In this document: positions 7,328 through 15,513 of the stretch, one piece after another
Position numbering within the stretch: position 1 is the first letter of the stretch
How the letters are laid out: each line of letters opens with the position of its first letter
Source: Bythopirellula sp041737835
GTDB lineage: Bacteria > Planctomycetota > Planctomycetia > Pirellulales > Lacipirellulaceae
Strand: one strand, 5' to 3'
Assembly (NCBI GenBank): GCA_041737835.1
Contig: JBGSQY010000057.1
Length of the DNA stretch: 64,000 bases
The notes under the pieces: model-generated
What the model was told of the DNA's origin: nothing
Database searches by the model: none
The model's input: the letters and a program-made list of their open reading frames with translations, nothing else
Position numbers and translations under genes: made by a program

Positions 7328-10288
7328 CTCCGGAAACAACGCCTTATGTAAAGCTTCCGCCGGATGCAACGCCCGTCGCCCCGTGCCATGTTTAATCTGC
7401 TGCCGGCAACTCACCCCCGCCGCCACGATGGTCGTCTCTTCACCGACCGCTCGTACCGCCGGCAACAATCTTCGTTCTCCCATCGCCAGCGACACATCGT
7501 AATGCTCCGCTTCGTAGCCAAACGACCCCGCCATGCCGCAACAGCCCGAGTCGACTTCCTGCACCTCGCCCCCCACCGCCGCTAACGTTCGCTTGGAAGG
7601 CCCCGTCCCCACGAGTGCCTTTTGATGGCAATGCCCATGCAGCAAAACTTTGCCCAACGCTTGCTGAATTTTGAGATTCAACGTCCCTTCGTCGGCCAGC
7701 TTCGCAATAAATTCCTCAAACAAGAACGAATGCTCGGCGATCTTCGCAACGCGTGTTTCATCAGGAAGCAATGTGAATAATTCATCGCGCAACGTGAGCA
7801 AGCAACTCGGTTCCAATCCTACGATTGGAATCCCCTCCTCCGCAAACGGTGAAAGCTTATCCACGCAATCCCGCGCCGAGGCCCGTGCCTGATCGACAAA
7901 GCCTTTCGATATCGCCGGTCGTCCACAGCAATAATGCCCCGGCAACACGACGTCATACCCCGCCGCTTCCAGCACTTCCGTCGCCGCGATGCTCACCTCG
8001 GGATAGTTATACGTATTGAATGTGTCGTTAAACAGAACGACCTGCTTACCGGTTAGTGTTGGCTTCGGCCGCTTCGCAAACCAAGTCGTGAATGGCTCCC
8101 GCGCAAATTGCGGTAACTGCCGCTGTACGCTGATTCCGACCGTCTTCTCCAAAACAACTTTCACCAACCGATTCGAAAGTATCGCATTCACCAACGGCGC
8201 AAGTGCTCCGGAACACCACCGGCTCGCCCGCGCGATGTCCACCATCAACCGCGCCCGCAGTGGCTTGCCATTCTGTTCGTAGTAATGAACCAAGAATTCA
8301 AACTTGATCTTGGCCATATCGACCGACGAGGGGCACTCGCTCTTGCAAGCCTTGCACTCGATGCACAAATCGAGCGCATCGTATAATCGTTCACTCGTGA
8401 ATGATCCCGGCGGCAAAATCCCCGACATCGCCGCCCGCAGCAAATTCGCTCGTCCGCGCGTGCTGTGCTCTTCTTCCTGTGTCACCATAAAGCTGGGGCA
8501 CATCGTCCCCACGGTCAGCTTCCGACAAATCCCCGCGCCATTGCACATTTCAACGGCGCTGGCCAATCCTTGATTCGCCGAGAAGTCGATATGCTCCTTG
8601 ATCGGCTCGACTTCGTATTGATCGTCATACCGCAAATGGTCCGTCATCGCGGGGCCATCGACGATGTTCCCGGGATTCATAATGTTCTGCGGATCGAAGA
8701 TACGCTTCACTTGCTGATACAGGCCATAAAGCTCCGGCCCAAAGAATCGCTCGTTGAGCCACGTTCGTGTTCGGCCCGCGCCGTGTTCGCTCGATAGCAC
8801 ACCATCGTAACCATTGAGCAGTTCTACCGAAAACTCCGCAATCCGCGGCAGCTTGGCGATGTCCTCCGCCATTTTGGTGTTCATCAACGGCTTGATGTGC
8901 AAACAACCCGCGCTCGCATGCGCGTAGTAAGCGACCTGCGTGCCGATGTCGTTGCAGAACTCTTCGACCTTGGTGATGTAATCCGCCAAATGTTCCACCG
9001 GCACGGCCGCATCTTCAATGAACGGAATCGGCTTGTGATCCCCCTTGATGCTCATCAACAGACCCAAGCCCGCCTTCCGCACGACCCACACGTCTTCCTG
9101 TTGCAGCGGCGTCTTCGCCTCGGTGATCGCCGTGAACGGCACGCCTTGCGCGTTTAAGTGGTCGCGCAATCTTTTGAACTTTGCCGTCAACTCGGAATCA
9201 CTATCCCCCGTAAATTCCGTGATCAACACGCAATTCGGAAAGCCCTCAATAAAATTCCGCAACCGATACGCATAACCAGGCACATCACGACACAGCGTGA
9301 TCCCCAAATGATCGAGCAACTCCACCGCCGTGGGGCCAACTTCCAAAATCGTCGCGACGGAGCTCAGCGCCTTGTACAGCTTCTCGAAATGCACGATCGC
9401 CAAGGTCGACAACTTCGGCTTACGCACCATGTTGAGTTTCAACTCATGCATTACGCCGAGCGTTCCTTCACTCCCGCACATCAACTTCGCGAGATTGAAG
9501 CGTGCATCGGGCGGAAACGCATACGTTGTCCCTGCCGGATCCAAGCGATCCAAATTGTATCCACCGCATCGCCGCCAATGCCGCGGGGTATGCTCGCGTA
9601 TAACTTTCTTATTCACATCGTTGGTGACGAGCCCCACCAACTCGCGATAGACTTGCCCTTCAAAACCAGTCAACTTACACTTCGCCGCCAATGCATCTTT
9701 CTCGACCACCGAAAAACTTGCGCGGCTGCCGTCTGCCAAGAACACATCCGTTCCCAGCACGTGATCCGCTGTCATGCCGTAGACAATCGAGTGGCTCCCC
9801 GTGGAATTGTTCGCAACGATTCCCCCCATCCCCGCGCGATTGCTGCTCGCCGGATCAGGTCCGAATTGCCAATCCAGCGGCCGCAAATGAATGTTCAGCT
9901 GATCCAGCACCACCCCCGGTTGCACGCGAACCCAATGCTCATCGACATTCACTTCGAGCACCTGATGAAGATGCCGATTCAAATCAAAAATGACCGCTTC
10001 GCCGACCGTCTGCCCTGCTAGGCTGCTCCCCCCCGTGCGCGGCAAGATCGGCACGCCATACTTCGCAGCCAGTTCCACCCCTGCGTGCAACTCTTCCACG
10101 TTCTTGGGAAGCACCACCGCATAGGGCATCACCTGATAGATGCTCGAATCCGTGCTGTACAACACGCGATTGATGCTATCGGTCCGGATATCACCGCCCG
10201 TGCGTTTCCCCAGTTCCGCTAAATAGTCCCGCACCTTCTCAGGCAGCGGAGTGATCTGGGGACGACTCGAAGCGACGGCGACACTCAT
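7322..10288 (-). CDS. FAD-binding and (Fe-S)-binding 2-hydroxyacid dehydrogenase (YdiJ-like)
   Basis: This 988-residue fusion joins a flavin dehydrogenase to an electron-transfer module. The N-terminal FAD_binding_4 domain (about 45-250) carries PRTGGSSLAGQTVG. It is followed by an FAD-oxidase C domain, a ferredoxin-like region with CIECKACKSECP (about 645-660), and two CCG-type cysteine modules (HYCCGRPA and SGCCGMAGSFG) near the C-terminus. The architecture and length match YdiJ, a D-2-hydroxyglutarate dehydrogenase, and are close to D-lactate and glycolate dehydrogenases. It would oxidise a D-2-hydroxyacid at the inner membrane face and pass electrons to the respiratory chain. The aldo/keto reductase follows on the same strand. 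The stop codon lies inside repeat P2. Confidence 0.93.
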   Translation of the reverse strand: MSVAVASSRPQITPLPEKVRDYLAELGKRTGGDIRTDSINRVLYSTDSSIYQVMPYAVVLPKNVEELHAGVELAAKYGVPILPRTGGSSLAGQTVGEAVIFDLNRHLHQVLEVNVDEHWVRVQPGVVLDQLNIHLRPLDWQFGPDPASSNRAGMGGIVANNSTGSHSIVYGMTADHVLGTDVFLADGSRASFSVVEKDALAAKCKLTGFEGQVYRELVGLVTNDVNKKVIREHTPRHWRRCGGYNLDRLDPAGTTYAFPPDARFNLAKLMCGSEGTLGVMHELKLNMVRKPKLSTLAIVHFEKLYKALSSVATILEVGPTAVELLDHLGITLCRDVPGYAYRLRNFIEGFPNCVLITEFTGDSDSELTAKFKRLRDHLNAQGVPFTAITEAKTPLQQEDVWVVRKAGLGLLMSIKGDHKPIPFIEDAAVPVEHLADYITKVEEFCNDIGTQVAYYAHASAGCLHIKPLMNTKMAEDIAKLPRIAEFSVELLNGYDGVLSSEHGAGRTRTWLNERFFGPELYGLYQQVKRIFDPQNIMNPGNIVDGPAMTDHLRYDDQYEVEPIKEHIDFSANQGLASAVEMCNGAGICRKLTVGTMCPSFMVTQEEEHSTRGRANLLRAAMSGILPPGSFTSERLYDALDLCIECKACKSECPSSVDMAKIKFEFLVHYYEQNGKPLRARLMVDIARASRWCSGALAPLVNAILSNRLVKVVLEKTVGISVQRQLPQFAREPFTTWFAKRPKPTLTGKQVVLFNDTFNTYNYPEVSIAATEVLEAAGYDVVLPGHYCCGRPAISKGFVDQARASARDCVDKLSPFAEEGIPIVGLEPSCLLTLRDELFTLLPDETRVAKIAEHSFLFEEFIAKLADEGTLNLKIQQALGKVLLHGHCHQKALVGTGPSKRTLAAVGGEVQEVDSGCCGMAGSFGYEAEHYDVSLAMGERRLLPAVRAVGEETTIVAAGVSCRQQIKHGTGRRALHPAEALHKALFPER

Positions 10289-10396
10289 GGAGAATACCCA
10301 AAACGATATCTAGGCCGAGAAACTTAGAAGTTGTTACGCATCCTAAAGCTTGATCGCTCAACACTCAACGCACATCGCAAAGATTGTAAAATCGCA

Positions 10397-10543
10397 TTGA
10401 ACCGCCAAGGACGCCAAGATCGCCAAAATAATCTGCAAACTACGAATCCTACAAATTTCACGAGAAGTTCTATTCGTGTTATTCGTGATAATTCGTGGTT
10501 AAAAAAATCTTCCTCGGCGCACTTGGCGTCGTTGGCGGTTCAA
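10397..10543. repeat. Long inverted repeat element A
   Basis: The arms 10397-10418 and 10522-10543 are reverse complements at 21 of 22 positions (core GCCAAGGACGCCAAG), about 100 bp apart. The AT-rich centre holds CGTG-rich tracts (ATTCGTG repeated). It fills most of the 431-bp gap between the dehydrogenase and the MATE gene, where I see no gene. Confidence 0.8.
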
Positions 10544-10719
10544 ATCCGCGACTTTTCTGACCCTTACCTGGCAGTGTGGCGCGAACCTTTTCCCAGTTTG
10601 TTAAGTCTTCTGAAAACCGCAAGCCGAAGTGGCTTATTCGGTGTCTTTCCCCATGCTGATCGTCTACAATTTGCGATCCCCAATCCCGCTAATGCGCATG
10701 CCTACTTATCAGGTGACGA

Positions 10720-12192
10720 ATGGACTCGGCAAGCAGTCAACTGACCAGCAACGAATCATCCTGGTGGCACCGACCCAGCGGCGGACGTGAAGTCCTGCAG
10801 GTCGCGTTTCCGCTGGTCATCTCCACGTTGTCGTGGACCGTGATGACCTACGTCGACCGCATTTTTCTCGCTTGGTATTCCCCCACAGCATTGGCGGCCT
10901 CCTTCTCTGCGGCGATTGTCTGGTTCGACGTCTTCTGCGTCTTCATAGGCATCTGTAGCTACGTCGCGACATTTGTTTCGCAATACCACGGCGACGAGCA
11001 ACCTGAACGCATCGGGCCCGTCGTCGCGCAAGGCAACTGGTTAGCCCTGCTTTCGATTCCACTCGCGATTGCTGCCTATCCTCTGGCGACATTCTTATTT
11101 ACTCACGCCGGCCATAGTCCCGCTGTCACCGAGCAAGAAATTCTGTATTTCCAGATTCTGTGCTTTGCCGGTCCACCCATGGTGATCGCCCAGTCGCAAT
11201 CCTGTTTCTACAGCGGGCGCGGCATGACCTGGGTCGTCATGATCATCGATGTGTTTTCCGTGGTCGTCAATCTCGCTTTCGACTATGCCCTCATCTTCGG
11301 CAATTGGGGTTTCCCTAAAATGGGTATCGCCGGCGCCGGTTGGGCCACGGTCATCGGCTTCTGGACCAAGCCGATCATTTATTGGTGGCTCCTGCGTCAA
11401 CCGACCCATCGCCAAACCTTTCGCACCGATGTTTGGAAGCTCGACATCCCCTTACTGCGCCGCCTTGTATACTACGGCGGGCCAGGCGGTCTGCAGATGT
11501 TGCTCGACGTCACCGGCTTTACGGTCTTTGTCCTGCTCGTTGGCCGACTCGGAGATATGGAAGCGCAAGCCACTTCGATGGCCTTCAGCATCAATACCGT
11601 TTCGTTCATGCCTGTGTGGGGGCTTGGCATTGCCGCCAGTATTCTCGTCGGACAGCGCTTGGGCGAAAATCGCGACGATCTCGCGTCCCGCGCAACGTGG
11701 ACGACCTATCAAATCGGCATTGCCTACATGGCCTCTATCACGCTGCTGTATGTCGTCTGGCCCAATCTGTTTCTGCAGGCCTTCGTCGACGACAAACTCG
11801 ATCCCGACTATCTCGCCCAGCTGCAGCACATGGCATTGACGCTGCTGTACTTTGTTGCCGCCTACAATCTGTTTGATGCGACGCAAATCATTTTTGTGTC
11901 GGCGCTCAAGGGTTCGGGCGACACCAGATTCATCATGTACCTGAGCCTTACCATGGCTACCGTCTTGGCTGTGATGAGCTATCTGGCGGTCGAAGTTTTC
12001 CACTTCGATGTCTACGGCTGCTGGGTGCTGATCGTGGTCTGGCTCGTCATAATGGCCGCCGCCTACTTCTGGCGGTTCATGACCGGCAAGTGGCGGCACA
12101 TGCGCGTCATCGAGCAGGTGCATCATTCCCAAGGTGCCACCTGCGACGAAGAATCGGTCGTCGGCGAACCAGTTGCTTGCAGCGAAACGTGA
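10720..12192 (+). CDS. MATE family efflux transporter
   Basis: This 490-residue protein has about twelve hydrophobic segments in two related halves, typical of MATE exporters that expel drugs or metabolites in exchange for Na+ or H+. Family landmarks include FPLVISTLSWTVMTYVDRIF at the start, FVSQYHGDEQPERIG after helix 2, and ASILVGQRLGENRDDLASRA in the second half. The ATG at 10720 has an AGGTGA Shine-Dalgarno-like sequence just upstream. The C-terminal tail of about 30 residues is soluble. It stands alone between repeat element A and the HMA-domain gene. The substrate is unknown. Confidence 0.92.
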   Translation: MDSASSQLTSNESSWWHRPSGGREVLQVAFPLVISTLSWTVMTYVDRIFLAWYSPTALAASFSAAIVWFDVFCVFIGICSYVATFVSQYHGDEQPERIGPVVAQGNWLALLSIPLAIAAYPLATFLFTHAGHSPAVTEQEILYFQILCFAGPPMVIAQSQSCFYSGRGMTWVVMIIDVFSVVVNLAFDYALIFGNWGFPKMGIAGAGWATVIGFWTKPIIYWWLLRQPTHRQTFRTDVWKLDIPLLRRLVYYGGPGGLQMLLDVTGFTVFVLLVGRLGDMEAQATSMAFSINTVSFMPVWGLGIAASILVGQRLGENRDDLASRATWTTYQIGIAYMASITLLYVVWPNLFLQAFVDDKLDPDYLAQLQHMALTLLYFVAAYNLFDATQIIFVSALKGSGDTRFIMYLSLTMATVLAVMSYLAVEVFHFDVYGCWVLIVVWLVIMAAAYFWRFMTGKWRHMRVIEQVHHSQGATCDEESVVGEPVACSET

Positions 12193-12287
12193 TTTCCAGG
12201 GCTAAAATTCACTTTTCGCTTTCGCCGCGAATTGTGTATGCTCCGGAAGTCTCGTCCGCTCACTCCTCCTCTCGCTACGAGGTTTCC

Positions 12288-12824
12288 ATGCATACTTTCA
12301 CGCGCACATTTCTTGCCATTCTGATTGTCGTTTGTGGTTCAGCACTGCAAGCGCAACCGACCGCGCTCACGGTAACAATCTCCGACATGCACCTCTGTTG
12401 CAAAGGCTGCACGGCCGCCGTCGAAAAATCCGTCGCCAAAATCCCCGGCGTCAAATGCACGGCCAGCAAAGAAGACCACACGGCACTCATCACCGCCAGC
12501 AATCCTAAGGTACTGCAAGAAGCGCTCGACGCGATCGCCGCCGCGGGCTTTTACGGCACGGTCGACAATAATGAAGTCGAATTCAAACCGATCACCTTCA
12601 AAGAAGGCAACGTGCAAAAACTCGAAGTCGCCCACATCCACAATTGCTGCATGGGCTGCACCGACGCCATCAAAGCCGCCATCGAACCCATCACCGGTGT
12701 GAAGTCGAACACCATCAAGAACAAGCAAACGTCGTTCGTCGTCGAAGGCGACTTCTCTCCCGACGAAGTCGTCAAAGCCATCCAAGCCGCCGGCTTCTAC
12801 CCCACGCTAAAAACCAAAAAATAG
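12288..12824 (+). CDS. Exported protein with two HMA-like domains and twin CCxGC motifs
   Basis: A 178-residue protein with a signal peptide (residues 1-22, ending ALQAQ) and two tandem ferredoxin-fold, heavy-metal-associated-like domains (about 26-100 and 108-175). Each carries a CCxGC motif (C37/C38/C41 and C120/C121/C124) preceded by a His. Classical copper chaperones have CxxC after a Met; the doubled Cys and the export signal are unusual. A role in binding or sensing thiophilic metal outside the cytoplasm is inference. A GAGG sequence sits about 4 bases before the ATG. The stop TAG abuts repeat P3. Its neighbours are not metal genes, although a CDF exporter lies 9 kb upstream. Confidence 0.85.
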   Translation: MHTFTRTFLAILIVVCGSALQAQPTALTVTISDMHLCCKGCTAAVEKSVAKIPGVKCTASKEDHTALITASNPKVLQEALDAIAAAGFYGTVDNNEVEFKPITFKEGNVQKLEVAHIHNCCMGCTDAIKAAIEPITGVKSNTIKNKQTSFVVEGDFSPDEVVKAIQAAGFYPTLKTKK

Positions 12825-12853
12825 GCGGCGAGCGGGGGACGTAAGTCCCCTGC
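12824..12853. repeat. P3 palindromic repeat (copy 1)
   Basis: GGCGGCGAGC followed by a hairpin with stem GGGGAC, loop GTAA and stem GTCCCC (12835-12850). The 27 bases from 12827 match the reverse complement of 45214-45240 with one difference. A second, unrelated hairpin (GGAGGGCC-ACG-CCCTCC type) follows near 12900. Confidence 0.7.
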
Positions 12854-12963
12854 AACAATCGCTACAAACGACACAACATCAAAACAACCACCAATAGCCG
12901 GAGGGCCACGCCCTCCGGGTTCCCGAATCGCATTGCGATCTGCCTAAGCTGTTGTCGCATAAC

Positions 12964-13314
12964 TCAACCTTCGAGCCCCTTAATTAGTTCATAATATGGC
13001 ACTGCCAGCGCAAGGCAGGCAAAAGCAATCATTATGATTGCTAACACAATGACGATCGAATCGCAATTCTGTCGAGTTTTTTTGTCGTAAAACAAATACT
13101 CTTTGACGACCACGCCGAATGGTAATGCGAGTAACAATATAGGCAGCCCCGGATTCAAAAACAAAATTGTAAGCTGCGAAACTTCTAGATCAAAGTCATT
13201 GAATACTGCTTTAACCGAAGCTCCGACAAACCATAAGCCGATGGGCAAGACGAGTGTCAAAACCAGAGTTAGGTAAAAGCTCGTAGAACGAAAAGGAGGA
13301 GTTTGTTCTAGCAT
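12964..13314 (-). CDS. Hypothetical membrane protein
   Basis: A 116-residue protein that I do not recognise. It has three predicted transmembrane segments at about residues 12-35 (LTLVLTLVLPIGLWFVGA), 48-68 and 85-108, separated by short charged loops (KEYLFYDKKTRQN). The ATG at 13314 is preceded by AAAAGGAGGAG-like purine-rich sequence on the opposite strand's complement only, so the ribosome site is unclear. The gene is more AT-rich than its neighbours, which may mark recent acquisition. It converges with the HMA protein and is followed upstream, on the same strand, by galE, whose stop lies 16 bp before its start. Cotranscription with galE is possible. Confidence 0.65.
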   Translation of the reverse strand: MLEQTPPFRSTSFYLTLVLTLVLPIGLWFVGASVKAVFNDFDLEVSQLTILFLNPGLPILLLALPFGVVVKEYLFYDKKTRQNCDSIVIVLAIIMIAFACLALAVPYYELIKGLEG

Positions 13315-13330
13315 TCAACACTCTCCAATC

Positions 13331-14329
13331 TTACGCTGTTATGTCTCGATCCTCATACCCATTCGGATGTGCCTTGTGCCAACCCCAGGCACTTTTTACG
13401 ATTCCTTCGATTTCACGATACTTGGGCTGCCAGCCTAACACCTCGTTCGCCAAACTCGCGTCGGCCACCAACGCGGGCGGATCCCCTTCGCGGCGTGGGG
13501 CCATCTCCGCGGGAATGGCATGCCCCGTCACGCGCCGGCCAGCTTCGATCACCTCCAGCACGCTCGCTCCGTTGCCCGTCCCTAGGTTGAGCTTCAATTC
13601 GCTCCCCGCCTGAAGTTTCTCCAGCGCCGCCAAGTGCGCCGTCGCCAGATCATCGACGTGAATGTAATCGCGAATGCAGGTCCCGTCGGGCGTAGGATAA
13701 TCGTCGCCGTAAACGCGAATGCTCTCTCGCTTACCCAGGGCGACTTCGAGCACAAGCGGAATCAAATGCGTTTCGGGATCATGATCTTCACCGATCGTGC
13801 CATCCGCCGCTGCACCTGATGCGTTGAAATACCGCAGCGCCGCGTAACCCCAACCATACGCATGCGCGTAGTCCGCAAGCGCTCGTTCGATCACCAGCTT
13901 GGTGAATCCATAAGGATTGATGGGGGCTTGTTTTTCCGACTCCGTGATCGGCACGACGTTGGGCACGCCGTAGGTCGCACACGTGCTGGAGAACACGATT
14001 CGCTTCACGTCGGCATGCCGCATTGCTTCCAGCAGCGACAAGGTACCCACGACATTGTTGTGGTAGTATTCCGCCGGATTGGTGACCGACACACCGACAT
14101 AACACGACGCGGCAAAGTGCATCACCGCTTCAATCTTTTTCTCTTTGAGCGTGGCCGTCAGTTTATCCTGATCGTGCAGATCCCCCTCGACAAGCCGCTC
14201 CGCCGGCACCGCCGCTCGATGCCCTTCCGAGAGATTGTCATAAATCCAAATGTCGTGCCCCCGCGCCAGCAGCAACTTCGCCGCGTGCGAACCGACATAC
14301 CCTGCCCCGCCTGATAGCAAAACTTTCAT
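13331..14329 (-). CDS. galE: UDP-glucose 4-epimerase
   Basis: A 332-residue extended short-chain dehydrogenase that interconverts UDP-glucose and UDP-galactose for the Leloir pathway and glycan synthesis. The Rossmann NAD site GGAGYVGSH is at residues 7-15, the catalytic Ser/Thr region is FSSTCATYG, and the YxxxK pair is in NPYGFTKLVIE. The CIRDYIHVDDLATAH and LNLGTGNG segments are hallmarks of GalE. The ATG at 14329 directly precedes the beta1 strand, so the start is secure. It is divergent from the TIGR03032-type gene across a short region holding inverted repeat B. Confidence 0.95.
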   Translation of the reverse strand: MKVLLSGGAGYVGSHAAKLLLARGHDIWIYDNLSEGHRAAVPAERLVEGDLHDQDKLTATLKEKKIEAVMHFAASCYVGVSVTNPAEYYHNNVVGTLSLLEAMRHADVKRIVFSSTCATYGVPNVVPITESEKQAPINPYGFTKLVIERALADYAHAYGWGYAALRYFNASGAAADGTIGEDHDPETHLIPLVLEVALGKRESIRVYGDDYPTPDGTCIRDYIHVDDLATAHLAALEKLQAGSELKLNLGTGNGASVLEVIEAGRRVTGHAIPAEMAPRREGDPPALVADASLANEVLGWQPKYREIEGIVKSAWGWHKAHPNGYEDRDITA

Positions 14330-14370
14330 TCTGATCTGATACTCCGTGAGAATTTTCTAAGAACTATTTT

Positions 14371-14447
14371 TACCACAGAGAACACCGAGATCACAGAGTC
14401 GACAAACAATCTCATAAACTCTCTGTGGGCTCTGGGCCCTCTGTGGC
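14371..14447. repeat. Inverted repeat element B
   Basis: Arms 14372-14398 and 14421-14447 pair at about 20 of 27 positions (ACCACAGAG against CTCTGTGG), with a 22-bp spacer. It lies between divergent galE and the TIGR03032-type gene, so it is in the promoter region of both. Confidence 0.7.
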
Positions 14448-14478
14448 TAATCACGTCTTGCGCTGTATAAACAACACC

Positions 14479-15501
14479 ATGAGTGACCAGATTAATGAAT
14501 CGACTGAAAAAATTCGTAAACCGCCGCTCCGCTGCCGCTTTCACGGCAAGCTGGCCAACTGGCTCCGCGCTAGCGGTGGCAGCCTCGCGATCACGACCTA
14601 TACCTCCGGCAAGCTCGTGTTCGTCGGTTGCGAAAACGGACAGATCAAATTCCACTCGCACAAGTTCGCCCGCCCCATGGGCATGGCCCTCAACGGCAAG
14701 CGATTGGCCATCGCCGTTCGCGAGCAGATTCTCACCTACCGCCTCGCCGACGACGGCATCACCTTCGCGCCGCAACGTGCTTATCACACCGGCAAAGTGA
14801 ACGCCCACGATATCGCCTACGGCCGTCGCGGCCTGTATTTCGTCAACACACGGTTCAATGCGTTAGCTCGCGTTTCGGAAACGAAACGTTTTGTCCACTG
14901 CTGGCTGCCGCCCTTCATCACAACGATCGTCGCCCAAGATCGCTGTCATTTGAATGGTTTGGGACTCGCAAGTGGCAAACCGACGCTTGCCACGGCCTTT
15001 TGCGAAACTGATGAGCGCAATGATTGGCGCAAAGAAGATCGCTTCACCTCGGGCGTGCTGATCGATATCCCCAAGCGCGAAATCGTCGCCCGTGGTTTAT
15101 GCATGCCCCACTCACCCCGCCGTTATCGTGGCCAGTGGTGGCTCTGCAATTCGGGCCACGGCTCGCTCTCGAAGTTCGACCCAATGACCGGTCAGTGCGC
15201 AGAATTCTGTTCGCTCCCCGGCTTCACCCGCGGCCTCGATTTCGTCGGCCAACACGCACTCGTGGGCCTATCCAAGATTCGCCCCAAGCACATCCTCGAC
15301 GCCCCACCCGTCCGTGAGCGCCACGAAAATCTGATCGCCGGCGTCGCCCTCGTAAACCTCACCACCGGCAAACAAGAAGGCCTACTAGAATTCACCTCCG
15401 GCGGCAGTGAGGTATTCGAAGTCACATTCCTACGCAACATCAAAACCCCCAAGTTAGCCGGCAGCGTCCCGCTGCCGATCCCTCTGCCGAGTGAGTCATA
15501 A
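14479..15501 (+). CDS. TIGR03032-family (DUF4915) protein
   Basis: A 340-residue cytoplasmic-looking protein resembling the TIGR03032 family. Recurring beta-strand blocks suggest a propeller fold: GGSLAITTYTSGKLVFVGC, VNAHDIAYGRRGLYFVNTRF, CHLNGLGLASGKPTLATAF, GQWWLCNSGHGSLSKFDP and GFTRGLDFVGQHALVGLSKI. The family is common in planctomycetes and is sometimes linked to peptide or glycan biosynthesis, but has no established activity. I chose the ATG at 14479; the 18 earlier codons in the frame fall in repeat B. The final codons (K-L-A-G-S-V-P-L-P) are encoded by repeat P1 (15453-15477), so the C-terminus is repeat-derived. Confidence 0.82.
   Translation: MSDQINESTEKIRKPPLRCRFHGKLANWLRASGGSLAITTYTSGKLVFVGCENGQIKFHSHKFARPMGMALNGKRLAIAVREQILTYRLADDGITFAPQRAYHTGKVNAHDIAYGRRGLYFVNTRFNALARVSETKRFVHCWLPPFITTIVAQDRCHLNGLGLASGKPTLATAFCETDERNDWRKEDRFTSGVLIDIPKREIVARGLCMPHSPRRYRGQWWLCNSGHGSLSKFDPMTGQCAEFCSLPGFTRGLDFVGQHALVGLSKIRPKHILDAPPVRERHENLIAGVALVNLTTGKQEGLLEFTSGGSEVFEVTFLRNIKTPKLAGSVPLPIPLPSES
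15453..15477. repeat. P1 hairpin repeat, variant with paired base change
   Basis: GTTAGC followed by CGGCAGCG-TCC-CGCTGCCG. Compared with the three identical P1 copies, the T-A pair in the stem is replaced by G-C, so pairing is kept. It lies in the last codons of the TIGR03032-type gene. Confidence 0.75.
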
Positions 15502-15513
15502 ACCTCCCCGCGC

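Noticed and set aside
9158..10021. A 287-codon plus-strand frame opposite the FAD dehydrogenase
   Set aside because: Shadow of a well-supported gene, with no family features.
10522..10560. GGCGGTTCAAATCCGC, which looks like a tRNA T-arm
   Set aside because: It is the right arm of inverted repeat A. No anticodon arm, acceptor stem or CCA context is present.
14326..14808. A 160-codon minus-strand frame between galE and the TIGR03032-type gene
   Set aside because: It overlaps the start of the TIGR03032-type gene and repeat B, and has no family features.
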